A stretch of 8,929 nt of DNA, from assembly GCA_025352485.1 (NCBI GenBank), contig JANXTJ010000211.1, forward strand, positions 1 through 8,929, given 5' to 3'. The notes below the pieces were generated by a model, which saw only the letters and a list, made by a program, of their open reading frames with translations, searched no databases and had not been told where the DNA came from. Shown piece by piece: positions 1-6,119 of this stretch (its first letter is position 1; every line of letters starts with the position of its first letter). This DNA comes from Salinibacterium sp. GTDB lineage: Bacteria > Actinomycetota > Actinomycetes > Actinomycetales > Microbacteriaceae. The translations under genes and the position numbers were made by a program.

Positions 1-606
1 CTCGCGTTGCCCACGATCCCGCGCCACCTCGGTAGCCGATTCACGCACCGCGGCACAGCATCGAATCGCGTCGGCAAAGGACTCGGCGCCGGTGGGGATG
101 ATCAAAAAATCCTGGATGTCGAGCAGACCGCCCGCATGCGCCCCGCCCGAAATGATGTTGACCATCGGCATCGGGAGGTGCAGCGCGCCCGAGCCTGCGA
201 GATGCCGCGCGAGAGAGGTGCCTGCGGCGTTTGCCGCAGCGATCGCCGCAGCGATGGAGACCGCGAGAACCGCGTTGGCCCCGATCGTGGCATAGACCGG
301 GCTGTCATCGGCGGCGCGCAGGGCATTGTCGACGACATCGGGTTCGGTGACATCCAGCCCGACGACCCGGCCCGCTAGCTCGCCGACCACATTGCTCACC
401 GCGGTGAGCACTCCGCGGCCGCCGAAGCGCGGCCCACCGTCGCGCAGCTCGCTCGCTTCGTGCCTGCCTGTGGATGCCCCTGACGGCACGCTGGCGGCCC
501 CAGAGGCGCCGCCGCGAAGGAATACTTTCGTCGCGACCGTGGGCCGGCCCCGAGAGTCAAGGGCCTCCCAGGCCAGGATGGCCTCAATGGCGGTGGGGTT
601 ATTCAT
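1..606 (-). CDS. Divergent enolase (phosphopyruvate hydratase) paralogue, C-terminal part beyond window
   Basis: The first 202 residues read leftward off the window edge. The N-terminal half of a true enolase is clear: LDSRGRPTV (17-25), the mobile loop SGASTGRHEA (42-51), ELRDGG (53-58), IGANAVLAVSIA (108-119) and NIISGGAHAGG (150-160). Enolase interconverts 2-phosphoglycerate and phosphoenolpyruvate in the cytoplasm. Seen differences from housekeeping enolases: the usual LDSRGNPT has Arg for Asn, the NKS motif before GANA is missing, the DN after GGxHA is GG, and the QEF Glu (yeast Glu168) is Asp166. The yeast His159 equivalent (His157) and loop Ser45 are kept. The remaining catalytic residues lie outside the window. 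The start ATG at 606 lies inside the kinase gene, overlaps its stop by 8 bases (ATGAATAA) and has a good GAGGAG ribosome site at 612-617. This is probably a specialised paralogue tied to this pathway. Enolase family membership is firm; the exact substrate is open. Confidence 0.88.
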   Translation of the reverse strand, partial: MNNPTAIEAILAWEALDSRGRPTVATKVFLRGGASGAASVPSGASTGRHEASELRDGGPRFGGRGVLTAVSNVVGELAGRVVGLDVTEPDVVDNALRAADDSPVYATIGANAVLAVSIAAAIAAANAAGTSLARHLAGSGALHLPMPMVNIISGGAHAGGLLDIQDFLIIPTGAESFADAIRCCAAVRESATEVARDRGQRE

Positions 607-1642
607 CGAGCTCCTCCGTGAGCAGTGCCCACACCTCATCGATGGGTCGGTCGGGCGTGCCGAGGATGCGGCCGGCAAGGTTTCGGACGCGATCCTGTTG
701 GCCGGCAGTGAGATAGCCAGCGGGGGATGTGCCATCTACTCGTGCCAACATCAGGCAGGCGGTCTGCCAGCCCAATCGTCGGAAGGGAGCGACGGCACGG
801 GAACCGGCACCGGCACTCACCCCGGCACCGTACGCGCCCTGGAATGCGGAAGCGATCTGGGCCATTGCTGCGGCATGCTCGGGGCGGTGGATTGCCTTGA
901 GCAGGAGGTGGCAGTGCAAAAAAGCGAGGTCGAAGACGGCGGCACCGTAGTGGCCAACCTCGAAGTCGAGCACCCAGAGCTCGGTCGGATGCCGCGGGTT
1001 CACCAGAATATTCTTCGGGGAGAAGTCGCCGTGAACGAAGCACTCGTGGTGCTCGATCAGGTCGTCTATGCAGCGCCTAATGGAATCTGCCCAGACGGGA
1101 TGCCGCGCCAGAACGGTGCGGTGAAATGGCGCGATCCGCAGCTGCTCGAAGGCCTCGTAGTCATCGAAACGCGCGGCGATGGATCGATCGCCGGCCGTCG
1201 CAGTGTGCCAGTTTGCGAGAACGGTGCCGAGAACACTCGCGGCCGCCCGTTCGTGTTCGCCGTCGAACTCGTCGGCGAGCAACCGCGCCTTCCAGGTGCG
1301 CCAGTCGGCGGGAGCTGCCGTCATCACCAGCGCATGGTCGGCGGGGCTGGCGTCCACCAACTCGGGAACATAGTCCGGGGTCAACGAACGCAGCATGCTC
1401 AACGCGGCGGCCTCTGTAACCGCGCGCTCCGGTGTCGCGAACCAGTCACCCTCGACGAGAAGCTGATCGAGGGCCTGCTTCACGACCAGGCGCAGATCGC
1501 CCGCTTCCACCAGCAGAACCGTGCAGGAGACTCCGCCCGTCATCGCGCTGACGGTGGGCCGACCGCCCGTGACAATGCCCCGGGTCGCCAAGAACTCGAC
1601 GACCGAATCGGCGGTGATTGGCGTGGGCTGAGCCGCGGTCAT
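599..1642 (-). CDS. APH/choline-kinase-fold small-molecule kinase, methylthioribose-kinase-like
   Basis: A 347-residue cytoplasmic phosphotransferase. Visible kinase elements in order: the ATP-binding lysine in LVVKQA (Lys55), the segment VEGDWFATPERAVTEAAAL (63-81) that resembles the VKQA...GESW...RA..EA..L region of 5-methylthioribose kinase (MtnK), the catalytic loop HGDFSPKNILV (204-214, His204, Asp206, Asn211), and the metal-binding LDFE (225-228, replacing DFG) followed by GHYGAAVFDLAFLHCHLL. The length fits small-molecule APH kinases. The start ATG overlaps the regulator stop in a 4-base ATGA, and the stop overlaps the enolase start by 8 bases, so the three genes are probably co-translated. 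Context with a sugar importer argues for a metabolic kinase acting on a sugar, sugar acid or glycerate-like compound, not an antibiotic-resistance enzyme. The MtnK resemblance is from memory of motifs. No methylthioribose-1-phosphate isomerase is seen nearby, so that substrate is not assigned. Confidence 0.85.
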   Translation of the reverse strand: MTAAQPTPITADSVVEFLATRGIVTGGRPTVSAMTGGVSCTVLLVEAGDLRLVVKQALDQLLVEGDWFATPERAVTEAAALSMLRSLTPDYVPELVDASPADHALVMTAAPADWRTWKARLLADEFDGEHERAAASVLGTVLANWHTATAGDRSIAARFDDYEAFEQLRIAPFHRTVLARHPVWADSIRRCIDDLIEHHECFVHGDFSPKNILVNPRHPTELWVLDFEVGHYGAAVFDLAFLHCHLLLKAIHRPEHAAAMAQIASAFQGAYGAGVSAGAGSRAVAPFRRLGWQTACLMLARVDGTSPAGYLTAGQQDRVRNLAGRILGTPDRPIDEVWALLTEELDE

Positions 1643-2325
1643 GGGGTGAAGTATTCGGGATGCTCCGACTGCACCCGCGAGACCATGTTCAAAATCTGGA
1701 ACGCATGACTTTCGATCAGCTCCGCTCCGGCCACGGTGTCGCCGACCTCGAGCAGATCGACAATGCGGATGTGTTCATCGATGACGTGCCGGGAGGCCAA
1801 TGTCTCCGGGAGGTGCAGTCGACGGAGGCGGTCGAGTTGAGATTTGGAGCCCCTCACCAGATCCCACACGTGCGGATAACCGGAGAGCCGAAAGATCTCC
1901 TGGTGAAGCGCCTCGTCGCCCTCAAAGAATGCGTTTGCGTCCTGATCGGCGAGCGCCCGCTCCTGACGGTCCAGAATCGTGCGAAGCGCGGAAACGTCGC
2001 GCTGCTGTCCCCCGCAGGCCTTGGCGAATGCCGCGATTTCTAGTGCACTTCGAATGAATGCGGCCTCCTCCACCTGCCCGAGGTCGATCAACGAAACGGT
2101 CGTCCCGACCTGCGACACCACGGTCACGAGCCGCTGCTCGACCAGCCGCGAGAGCGCCTCGCGCAACGGCGTGCGACTCACCCCGAGCTGGATCGACAGG
2201 TCGGTCTCGGAGAGAAGGGCGCCCGGTTCGAGCCGCATCTCTCGGATAGCCGATTCGAGCTCGTCGTGCACGCGATCAGAAATTCGCTGGCGTGCAGGCG
2301 CTCGGTCGACCCGATTCAGTGTCAT
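1639..2325 (-). CDS. GntR-family transcriptional regulator, FadR/FCD subfamily
   Basis: A 228-residue regulator. The N-terminal winged helix-turn-helix spans about residues 12-80 with the hallmark LSETDLSIQLGVSRTPLREAL (38-58). The C-terminal FCD ligand-binding domain (about 85-215) keeps its four metal-ligand positions: Asp137 and His141 in GDEALHQEIF, His185 in DEHIRIVDLL and His207 in ESHAFQIL. Members usually repress a neighbouring catabolic operon and release DNA on binding a small acid or sugar-derived effector. It is transcribed divergently from the importer operon, and the palindromic repeats between them are its probable operators, so it likely controls both units, including itself. 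The start at 2325 is chosen because it includes the whole DNA-binding domain; the only nearby internal alternative, a GTG at residue 19, would cut into the first helix. No Shine-Dalgarno sequence precedes 2325, so initiation may be weak or leaderless. Confidence 0.92.
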   Translation of the reverse strand: MTLNRVDRAPARQRISDRVHDELESAIREMRLEPGALLSETDLSIQLGVSRTPLREALSRLVEQRLVTVVSQVGTTVSLIDLGQVEEAAFIRSALEIAAFAKACGGQQRDVSALRTILDRQERALADQDANAFFEGDEALHQEIFRLSGYPHVWDLVRGSKSQLDRLRRLHLPETLASRHVIDEHIRIVDLLEVGDTVAGAELIESHAFQILNMVSRVQSEHPEYFTP

Positions 2326-2397
2326 TGGGGCACAGGTCGGTCGCGTCGATGCGCCCAGCAGCGGAAGTCCATGCGCCCATCATGACCTCTTCGCACA

Positions 2398-2416
2398 TTG
2401 CATGCAAGTATCCAAG
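2398..2416. repeat. Direct repeat copy 1 / putative GntR operator
   Basis: First copy of the 19 bp sequence TTGCATGCAAGTATCCAAG, identical to the copy at 2423-2441. Its first 10 bases (2398-2407) form the perfect palindrome TTGCATGCAA, which fits the general TNG...CNA form of FadR-type GntR operators. Assignment to the adjacent regulator is inference from form and position. Confidence 0.7.
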
Positions 2417-2422
2417 AAAAGC

Positions 2423-2441
2423 TTGCATGCAAGTATCCAAG
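2423..2441. repeat. Direct repeat copy 2 / putative GntR operator
   Basis: Second perfect copy of the 19 bp repeat. Here the palindrome extends to 12 bases, CTTGCATGCAAG at 2422-2433. The two palindrome centres are 25 bp apart, with 6 bases between the repeats. This copy overlaps the possible -35 element of the rightward promoter, as expected for repression by steric hindrance. Confidence 0.72.
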
Positions 2442-2452
2442 TCACTTATGCT
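2423..2452 (+). promoter_or_regulatory. Possible promoter of the importer operon
   Basis: TTGCAT (2423-2428) could serve as a -35 box (it matches only the TTG of TTGACA), followed after 18 bases by TATGCT (2447-2452), a 4-of-6 match to TATAAT. The match is weak. Position about 60 bases before the binding-protein start and overlap with the operator repeat are the main support. Confidence 0.3.
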
Positions 2453-2510
2453 GCGTCTACCCGCCACCACAGAACCGCTATCACTCAGCAATAGTCAAAG
2501 GAGACAGCAC

Positions 2511-3491
2511 ATGAAACGCATACTCATCGCAGCAGCAAGTGTTACGGCACTCGCGCTGCTCCTGGCGGGATGCTCAGCACCCACCACCTCATCCAGCAAC
2601 GGAGCGGGAGGGAAAAAGCTCACCATTGGCCTGATCATGCTGCAGGGTGACACCTACTTCCAAGGCATTCAGGCGGCGGTCGAGGCGGCCGCGAAGGCGG
2701 ATGGCGCCACAGTCGTCGCCGCCCTCTCTAACGGGGATGCCGGGACCGAGGCCACCGCCGCCCAAAACATGATCCAGGCGAAGGTCGATGCCGTGCTGAT
2801 GCAGCCGGCAGCTGGCGATGCATCGCTCCCGGCCATGAAGGCCATCACGGCCGCTGGTATTCCGCTGATCTGTTACGGAAATTGCCTCGGCGGGGAAACC
2901 GACCCTGCGGTAGTCAAGGGTGTCATCCAGTCGGACAACACCGCGCTGGGCACGGGGACGGGTGTGCTCGCGGCAAAGTACATCAAAGACAATCTCGGCG
3001 GGAAAGCGACCATCGGAATTTTGAACTGTGATGTGGCGTCCGCGTGCGTGCTGCGCAAGACCGGCTTCAAGGATGCGCTGAAGGCGGCGGGAGTCACGGT
3101 TGACTACGTCACCGATCAGGAAGGCTACCTCGCAGACAAGGCGACCACGGTCACCACAAATGTGCTGTCGGCTAACCCCGGAATCACCCTGCTCTGGGCG
3201 TCAAACGAGGGTGGCACCGTGGGCGAAACGATTGGCGTGAAACAGGCGGGGAAGAAGATTCCGGTCTTTGGTACCGACATCTCCACCCAACTTGGCGGCT
3301 TCCTCCTCGACCCCGACACGATCCTTCAGGCGACCACGGGCCAGGATCCCAAAGCCACCGGCACCGGTGCCTATGGGATGGCCAAAAAAGCCATCGCGGG
3401 CACCGCAAACTCACCGTTCAAGGTCGAACTCCCGGGAATCACGTTCTCGCGGGACGACCCTGCCGCCGTGAATAAGTTCCTCGGTAAGTAA
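2511..3491 (+). CDS. Sugar ABC transporter substrate-binding lipoprotein (RbsB-type)
   Basis: A 326-residue binding protein. Residues 1-20 form a lipoprotein signal peptide with positively charged start (MKR), a hydrophobic core and the lipobox LLAGC, so the mature protein begins at lipid-modified Cys21 on the outer face of the membrane. A Ser/Thr/Gly linker precedes the periplasmic-binding-protein type 1 fold, which starts at KLTIGLIMLQGDTYFQGIQAAVEAAAK (36-62). Typical family features follow: DAVLMQPA (93-100), VIQSDNTALGTGTG (138-151), ATIGIL (166-171) and PVFGTDIS (251-258). It captures a monosaccharide-like ligand and hands it to the permease. Four extra cysteines in two close pairs (121/125 and 173/179) are unusual. 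The start is set by the signal peptide and by AAAGGAGA at 2497-2504; upstream in-frame ATGs run through the operator region and are rejected. It is the first gene of the rightward operon. Confidence 0.93.
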   Translation: MKRILIAAASVTALALLLAGCSAPTTSSSNGAGGKKLTIGLIMLQGDTYFQGIQAAVEAAAKADGATVVAALSNGDAGTEATAAQNMIQAKVDAVLMQPAAGDASLPAMKAITAAGIPLICYGNCLGGETDPAVVKGVIQSDNTALGTGTGVLAAKYIKDNLGGKATIGILNCDVASACVLRKTGFKDALKAAGVTVDYVTDQEGYLADKATTVTTNVLSANPGITLLWASNEGGTVGETIGVKQAGKKIPVFGTDISTQLGGFLLDPDTILQATTGQDPKATGTGAYGMAKKAIAGTANSPFKVELPGITFSRDDPAAVNKFLGK

Positions 3492-3499
3492 CCTCACCC

Positions 3500-3535
3500 C
3501 GCCGTAGGGTGAGCCCCCGGGCGCACCCTACGGCG
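3500..3535 (+). terminator. Strong intercistronic hairpin, probable partial terminator or mRNA stabiliser
   Basis: A perfect 12 bp inverted repeat, CGCCGTAGGGTG (3500-3511) with CACCCTACGGCG (3524-3535), encloses a 12-base loop. It starts 8 bases after the binding-protein stop and ends 31 bases before the ATPase start. No T-run follows, so it is not a classic intrinsic terminator. Such hairpins between binding-protein and membrane-component genes commonly leave the binding protein in excess. A competing 7 bp stem (3493-3499 with 3507-3513) is also possible. Confidence 0.7.
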
Positions 3536-3566
3536 ACAACCGCGCAACCCACGAAGGAGTGGCTCG

Positions 3567-5078
3567 ATGAAAAGCACCGACACGCCGGTTCTGGAGTGCA
3601 CGTCGCTGAGCAAGAGTTACGGCAGCGTCACGGCCCTCGACGGGGTGAGTCTCACTCTCAGGGCCGGAGAAGTGCGGGCGCTGCTCGGTATGAATGGTGC
3701 GGGTAAATCCACCCTCGTCAACCTGATTTCCGGATCGCAGCGGCCCGACGGGGGAACCATCCGGGTCGACGGGGAGGACGTCAACTGGGCCAAACCCGGC
3801 GACGCGCGCGCGGGAGGGATCGCGGTGGTGCACCAGGAATTCAGTCTCGTGCCCGGCCTATCCGTCGCGGAGAACATCACCCTCGGCCGCTGGCCCCGGC
3901 GCAAAGGAACGGGATTCATCGACACCCGCGCGCTTGAGGATCAGGCACGGCGTGCCCTGAGCCTGCTCGGCGAGACGTTGCCGCTCTGGATTGACGTCGC
4001 CCGCTTGCCGATCGCGCAGCAGCAGATCGTGGAAATCGCTAAGGCTCTCGTCGGCGATCCGAGAGTGTTGATCCTCGATGAGCCGACCAGCGCCCTGAAC
4101 GTCAACGAAGTGCAGGCTCTGCTGGCACTGCTGCGACGCCTGGCGAGCCGGGGTGTCGCCATCATCTACGTCTCTCATCGCATGAAAGAGATTCCCCTCG
4201 TCGCCGACACCATGACGGTGCTCCGTGACGGCCGCGAGGTGCAGACCCTCGGCGTGAGCGAGGCCAGCCCGGAGAAAGTCGCAGCGCTCATCGCGGGCGA
4301 AGCAGGCAAGACGGCAGCGCAGATCGAGCATCGAGACCGTCAGGATCAGAAGGTGGTGCTCGCGGTGCGCGACGTGCGCCTGCCCGGTGTGCTCGACGGT
4401 GTGAGCTTCGACCTCCACGAGGGCGAGGTGCTTGGCATCGCCGGGTTGCTCGGCTCCGGCCGTACCGAGCTTCTCGAAGGCATTTACGGAATTCGGCGCG
4501 ACCTCGTCGGTGAGGTATGGGTCAACGGCACAGCAGTTCGCCGAAGAAGCCCGCGACGCATGCTCAAGCGAAGCTTGGGGATGACACCGGAAGACCGCAA
4601 AGGCGCCGGCATCGTGCCCATGCTGGGAGTCGGCGAGAACATCCTGCTGTCGGCCAGAGGCCGCGTGCTGCCCAAGTTTTGGATCACGTCGGCACTCGAA
4701 GCGACTACGGCACGCGCGACGATCGGCGCGCTCTCCATTGCCGCATCGTCGGCCGACCAACCGATCGGAACGCTGTCAGGAGGCAACCAGCAAAAGGCGG
4801 TGATCGGCCGACTGTTGGCGGCCAAAATGTCTGTGTTGCTCCTCGACGAACCGACCAGAGGAATCGACGTTCATGCCAAAGGCCAGATCTACTCGCTGAT
4901 CCGCGAACTTGCCGTCGCCGGCGTGTCCTCCATCTTCGTTTCCTCCGAACTGGAAGAGCTTTCCGAGGTCTGCGATCGCGTACTCGTGCTGCGCGATGGC
5001 CGCATCCAAGACGAGGTGCTAGGGGCCAATGCCACGACCGAAAGACTCCTGACCCTCGCCATGAAAGAAGGCAACTGA
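3567..5078 (+). CDS. Sugar ABC transporter ATP-binding protein, fused double NBD (RbsA/MglA-type)
   Basis: A 503-residue protein with two nucleotide-binding domains, the usual size for the ribose/galactose importer ATPase. Domain 1 has Walker A GMNGAGKST (41-49, Met42 where most relatives have Glu), Q-loop VVHQEFSL (Gln90), a relaxed signature LPIAQQQIVEIAKAL (147-161), Walker B VLILDEPTSALN (167-178) and the switch His204 in YVSHRMKE. Domain 2 has a degenerate Walker A GLLGSGRTE (293-301), a good signature LSGGNQQK (403-410), Walker B LLLDEPTRGID (424-434), and Ser459-Ser460 where the switch His would be. The asymmetric pair is normal for this family, in which domain 2 has a degenerate ATP site. 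Cytoplasmic; it powers the permease encoded 2 bases downstream. The start ATG follows GAAGGAG (3553-3559). The conserved motifs span both domains without frameshift. Confidence 0.95.
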   Translation: MKSTDTPVLECTSLSKSYGSVTALDGVSLTLRAGEVRALLGMNGAGKSTLVNLISGSQRPDGGTIRVDGEDVNWAKPGDARAGGIAVVHQEFSLVPGLSVAENITLGRWPRRKGTGFIDTRALEDQARRALSLLGETLPLWIDVARLPIAQQQIVEIAKALVGDPRVLILDEPTSALNVNEVQALLALLRRLASRGVAIIYVSHRMKEIPLVADTMTVLRDGREVQTLGVSEASPEKVAALIAGEAGKTAAQIEHRDRQDQKVVLAVRDVRLPGVLDGVSFDLHEGEVLGIAGLLGSGRTELLEGIYGIRRDLVGEVWVNGTAVRRRSPRRMLKRSLGMTPEDRKGAGIVPMLGVGENILLSARGRVLPKFWITSALEATTARATIGALSIAASSADQPIGTLSGGNQQKAVIGRLLAAKMSVLLLDEPTRGIDVHAKGQIYSLIRELAVAGVSSIFVSSELEELSEVCDRVLVLRDGRIQDEVLGANATTERLLTLAMKEGN

Positions 5079-5080
5079 CT

Positions 5081-6088
5081 ATGTCCAGCGCAGAACCAAC
5101 AGTCGAACACGCCTCCACCGGCCCCGTGAAGGGGATACTGCGCCGGATTCGCTCCTGGGAGGGCATCGGCCTGTTTCTCGTGCTGGTAACGCTCTATATC
5201 GCGCTCAGCATCGCATCCCCCAACTTCATGACGCTTGACAACCAGCTGAACATTCTGCAGCAGGCGGCGTTTTTCGGCATTGTCGCGTTCGCGATGACCC
5301 TCGTGATCGTCGCGGGGGAAATAGACATTTCGGTGGGGTCGATGGCAGCCCTCTCGTCGTCGCTACTGGGCGTCTTTGTGGTCAACCTCGGCTGGCCCAT
5401 GTGGGCGGCGTGCATCGTCGTACTCGTCTGCGCCGCCAGCGTTGGGGCCTTCGCCGGGTGGGTACGAGCCGTATTCGGCGTTCCCACCTTTATCGCCACC
5501 CTGGCGCTTTACCTCGCACTGCGTGGGCTTGCTCAGCTGCTGACCAACAACTTCCCGCTGCCCATCGACTCGAGCAAGTTTTTCTACTGGGGTACCGGGC
5601 GAATCGCCGGCATCATTCCCGTGCCCGCGATCTACCTGCTCCTGATGTTCATCATCATCGCGGTGGTGGCCCAAAAGACCGTATTTGGGCGCTCAATCTA
5701 CGCGGTGGGCGGCAACTCAAAATCGGCCGAGCTCTCGGGGATCAACGTTCGACGGGTCCGGATTTCCGTCATGGTCATTTCGGCGCTGGCCGCGGCGGTC
5801 ACCGGGCTGCTCCAATCGGCCCAACTTTCATCCGGCAACAGCACGATTGCAAACGGGCTTGAATTCGATGCCATCGCCGCCACCATCATCGGCGGCGCGG
5901 CCCTCTCCGGTGGAAAAGGCACTGTCGTTGGCACGATCATCGGCGTGATCTTCATCGCGGCGCTACTCAACGGGATGGTGCTACTCGGGGTGAACCCGTA
6001 CGCCCAGCAGGTCGTGCGCGGAGCGGTCGTGCTCATCGCCGTTCTGGTGAATGTGCTGCGCTCTCGCCGCGCCACCACATCCCTCTGA
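5081..6088 (+). CDS. Sugar ABC transporter permease (RbsC-type)
   Basis: A 335-residue integral membrane protein of the branched-chain/ribose permease family. A basic cytoplasmic N-terminus (to about residue 26) is followed by roughly eight to ten hydrophobic segments. Family signatures are GEIDISVGSMAAL (79-91), FGRSIYAVGGNSKSAELSGINV (202-223, coupling-helix region) and GGAALSGGKGTVVGT (271-285). Two copies would form the channel with the double ATPase. The start ATG lies 2 bases after the ATPase stop, with AAGAAGG (5065-5071) as ribosome site, so the genes are tightly coupled. A longer in-frame ORF from 4517 exists but runs inside the ATPase gene out of frame and is not real. The substrate cannot be told from the sequence: this family carries ribose, xylose, galactose, autoinducer-2, polyols and others. 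Confidence 0.94.
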   Translation: MSSAEPTVEHASTGPVKGILRRIRSWEGIGLFLVLVTLYIALSIASPNFMTLDNQLNILQQAAFFGIVAFAMTLVIVAGEIDISVGSMAALSSSLLGVFVVNLGWPMWAACIVVLVCAASVGAFAGWVRAVFGVPTFIATLALYLALRGLAQLLTNNFPLPIDSSKFFYWGTGRIAGIIPVPAIYLLLMFIIIAVVAQKTVFGRSIYAVGGNSKSAELSGINVRRVRISVMVISALAAAVTGLLQSAQLSSGNSTIANGLEFDAIAATIIGGAALSGGKGTVVGTIIGVIFIAALLNGMVLLGVNPYAQQVVRGAVVLIAVLVNVLRSRRATTSL

Positions 6089-6119
6089 CCCGCTGACCCC
6101 CCTCGCAGAAACAGGAACT

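Larger units (their letters stand above)
2326..2510. promoter_or_regulatory. Divergent intergenic control region between regulator and importer operon
   Basis: This 185 bp stretch is the only sizeable non-coding gap. It holds two tandem palindromic repeats (2398-2441), a possible rightward promoter overlapping the second repeat, and the ribosome site AAAGGAGA (2497-2504) for the binding-protein gene. No convincing -10/-35 pair was found for the leftward regulator gene. Confidence 0.75.

Noticed and set aside
1..606. Mandelate-racemase-type sugar acid dehydratase instead of enolase
   Set aside because: That would suit the pathway, but the SGASTG loop, ELRDGG and GANA motifs are those of the true enolase subgroup.
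599..1642. Aminoglycoside resistance phosphotransferase
   Set aside because: The fold is shared, but the VKQA/GDW/RA..EA pattern is closer to methylthioribose kinase and the gene is coupled to a metabolic regulator and enolase.
326..1708. A 460-codon plus-strand open frame opposite the kinase and enolase
   Set aside because: It is low-complexity high-GC shadow sequence without family motifs, while the minus strand shows clear kinase and enolase motifs and coupled starts.
2398..2441. CRISPR-like array or mobile-element end
   Set aside because: Only two copies with a 6-base spacer, located between divergent promoters; no transposase or Cas gene is present.
2292..2510. N-terminal extension of the binding protein
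   Set aside because: It would bury the signal peptide and lipobox and run through the operator region and the GntR start.
3858..4760. A 300-codon minus-strand open frame opposite the ATPase gene
   Set aside because: The plus strand carries an intact double ABC ATPase with all motifs; the opposite frame shows no recognisable domain.
4517..5080. N-terminal extension of the permease
   Set aside because: This part lies inside the ATPase gene in another frame and is arginine-rich shadow sequence; the permease begins at 5081 with a suitable ribosome site.
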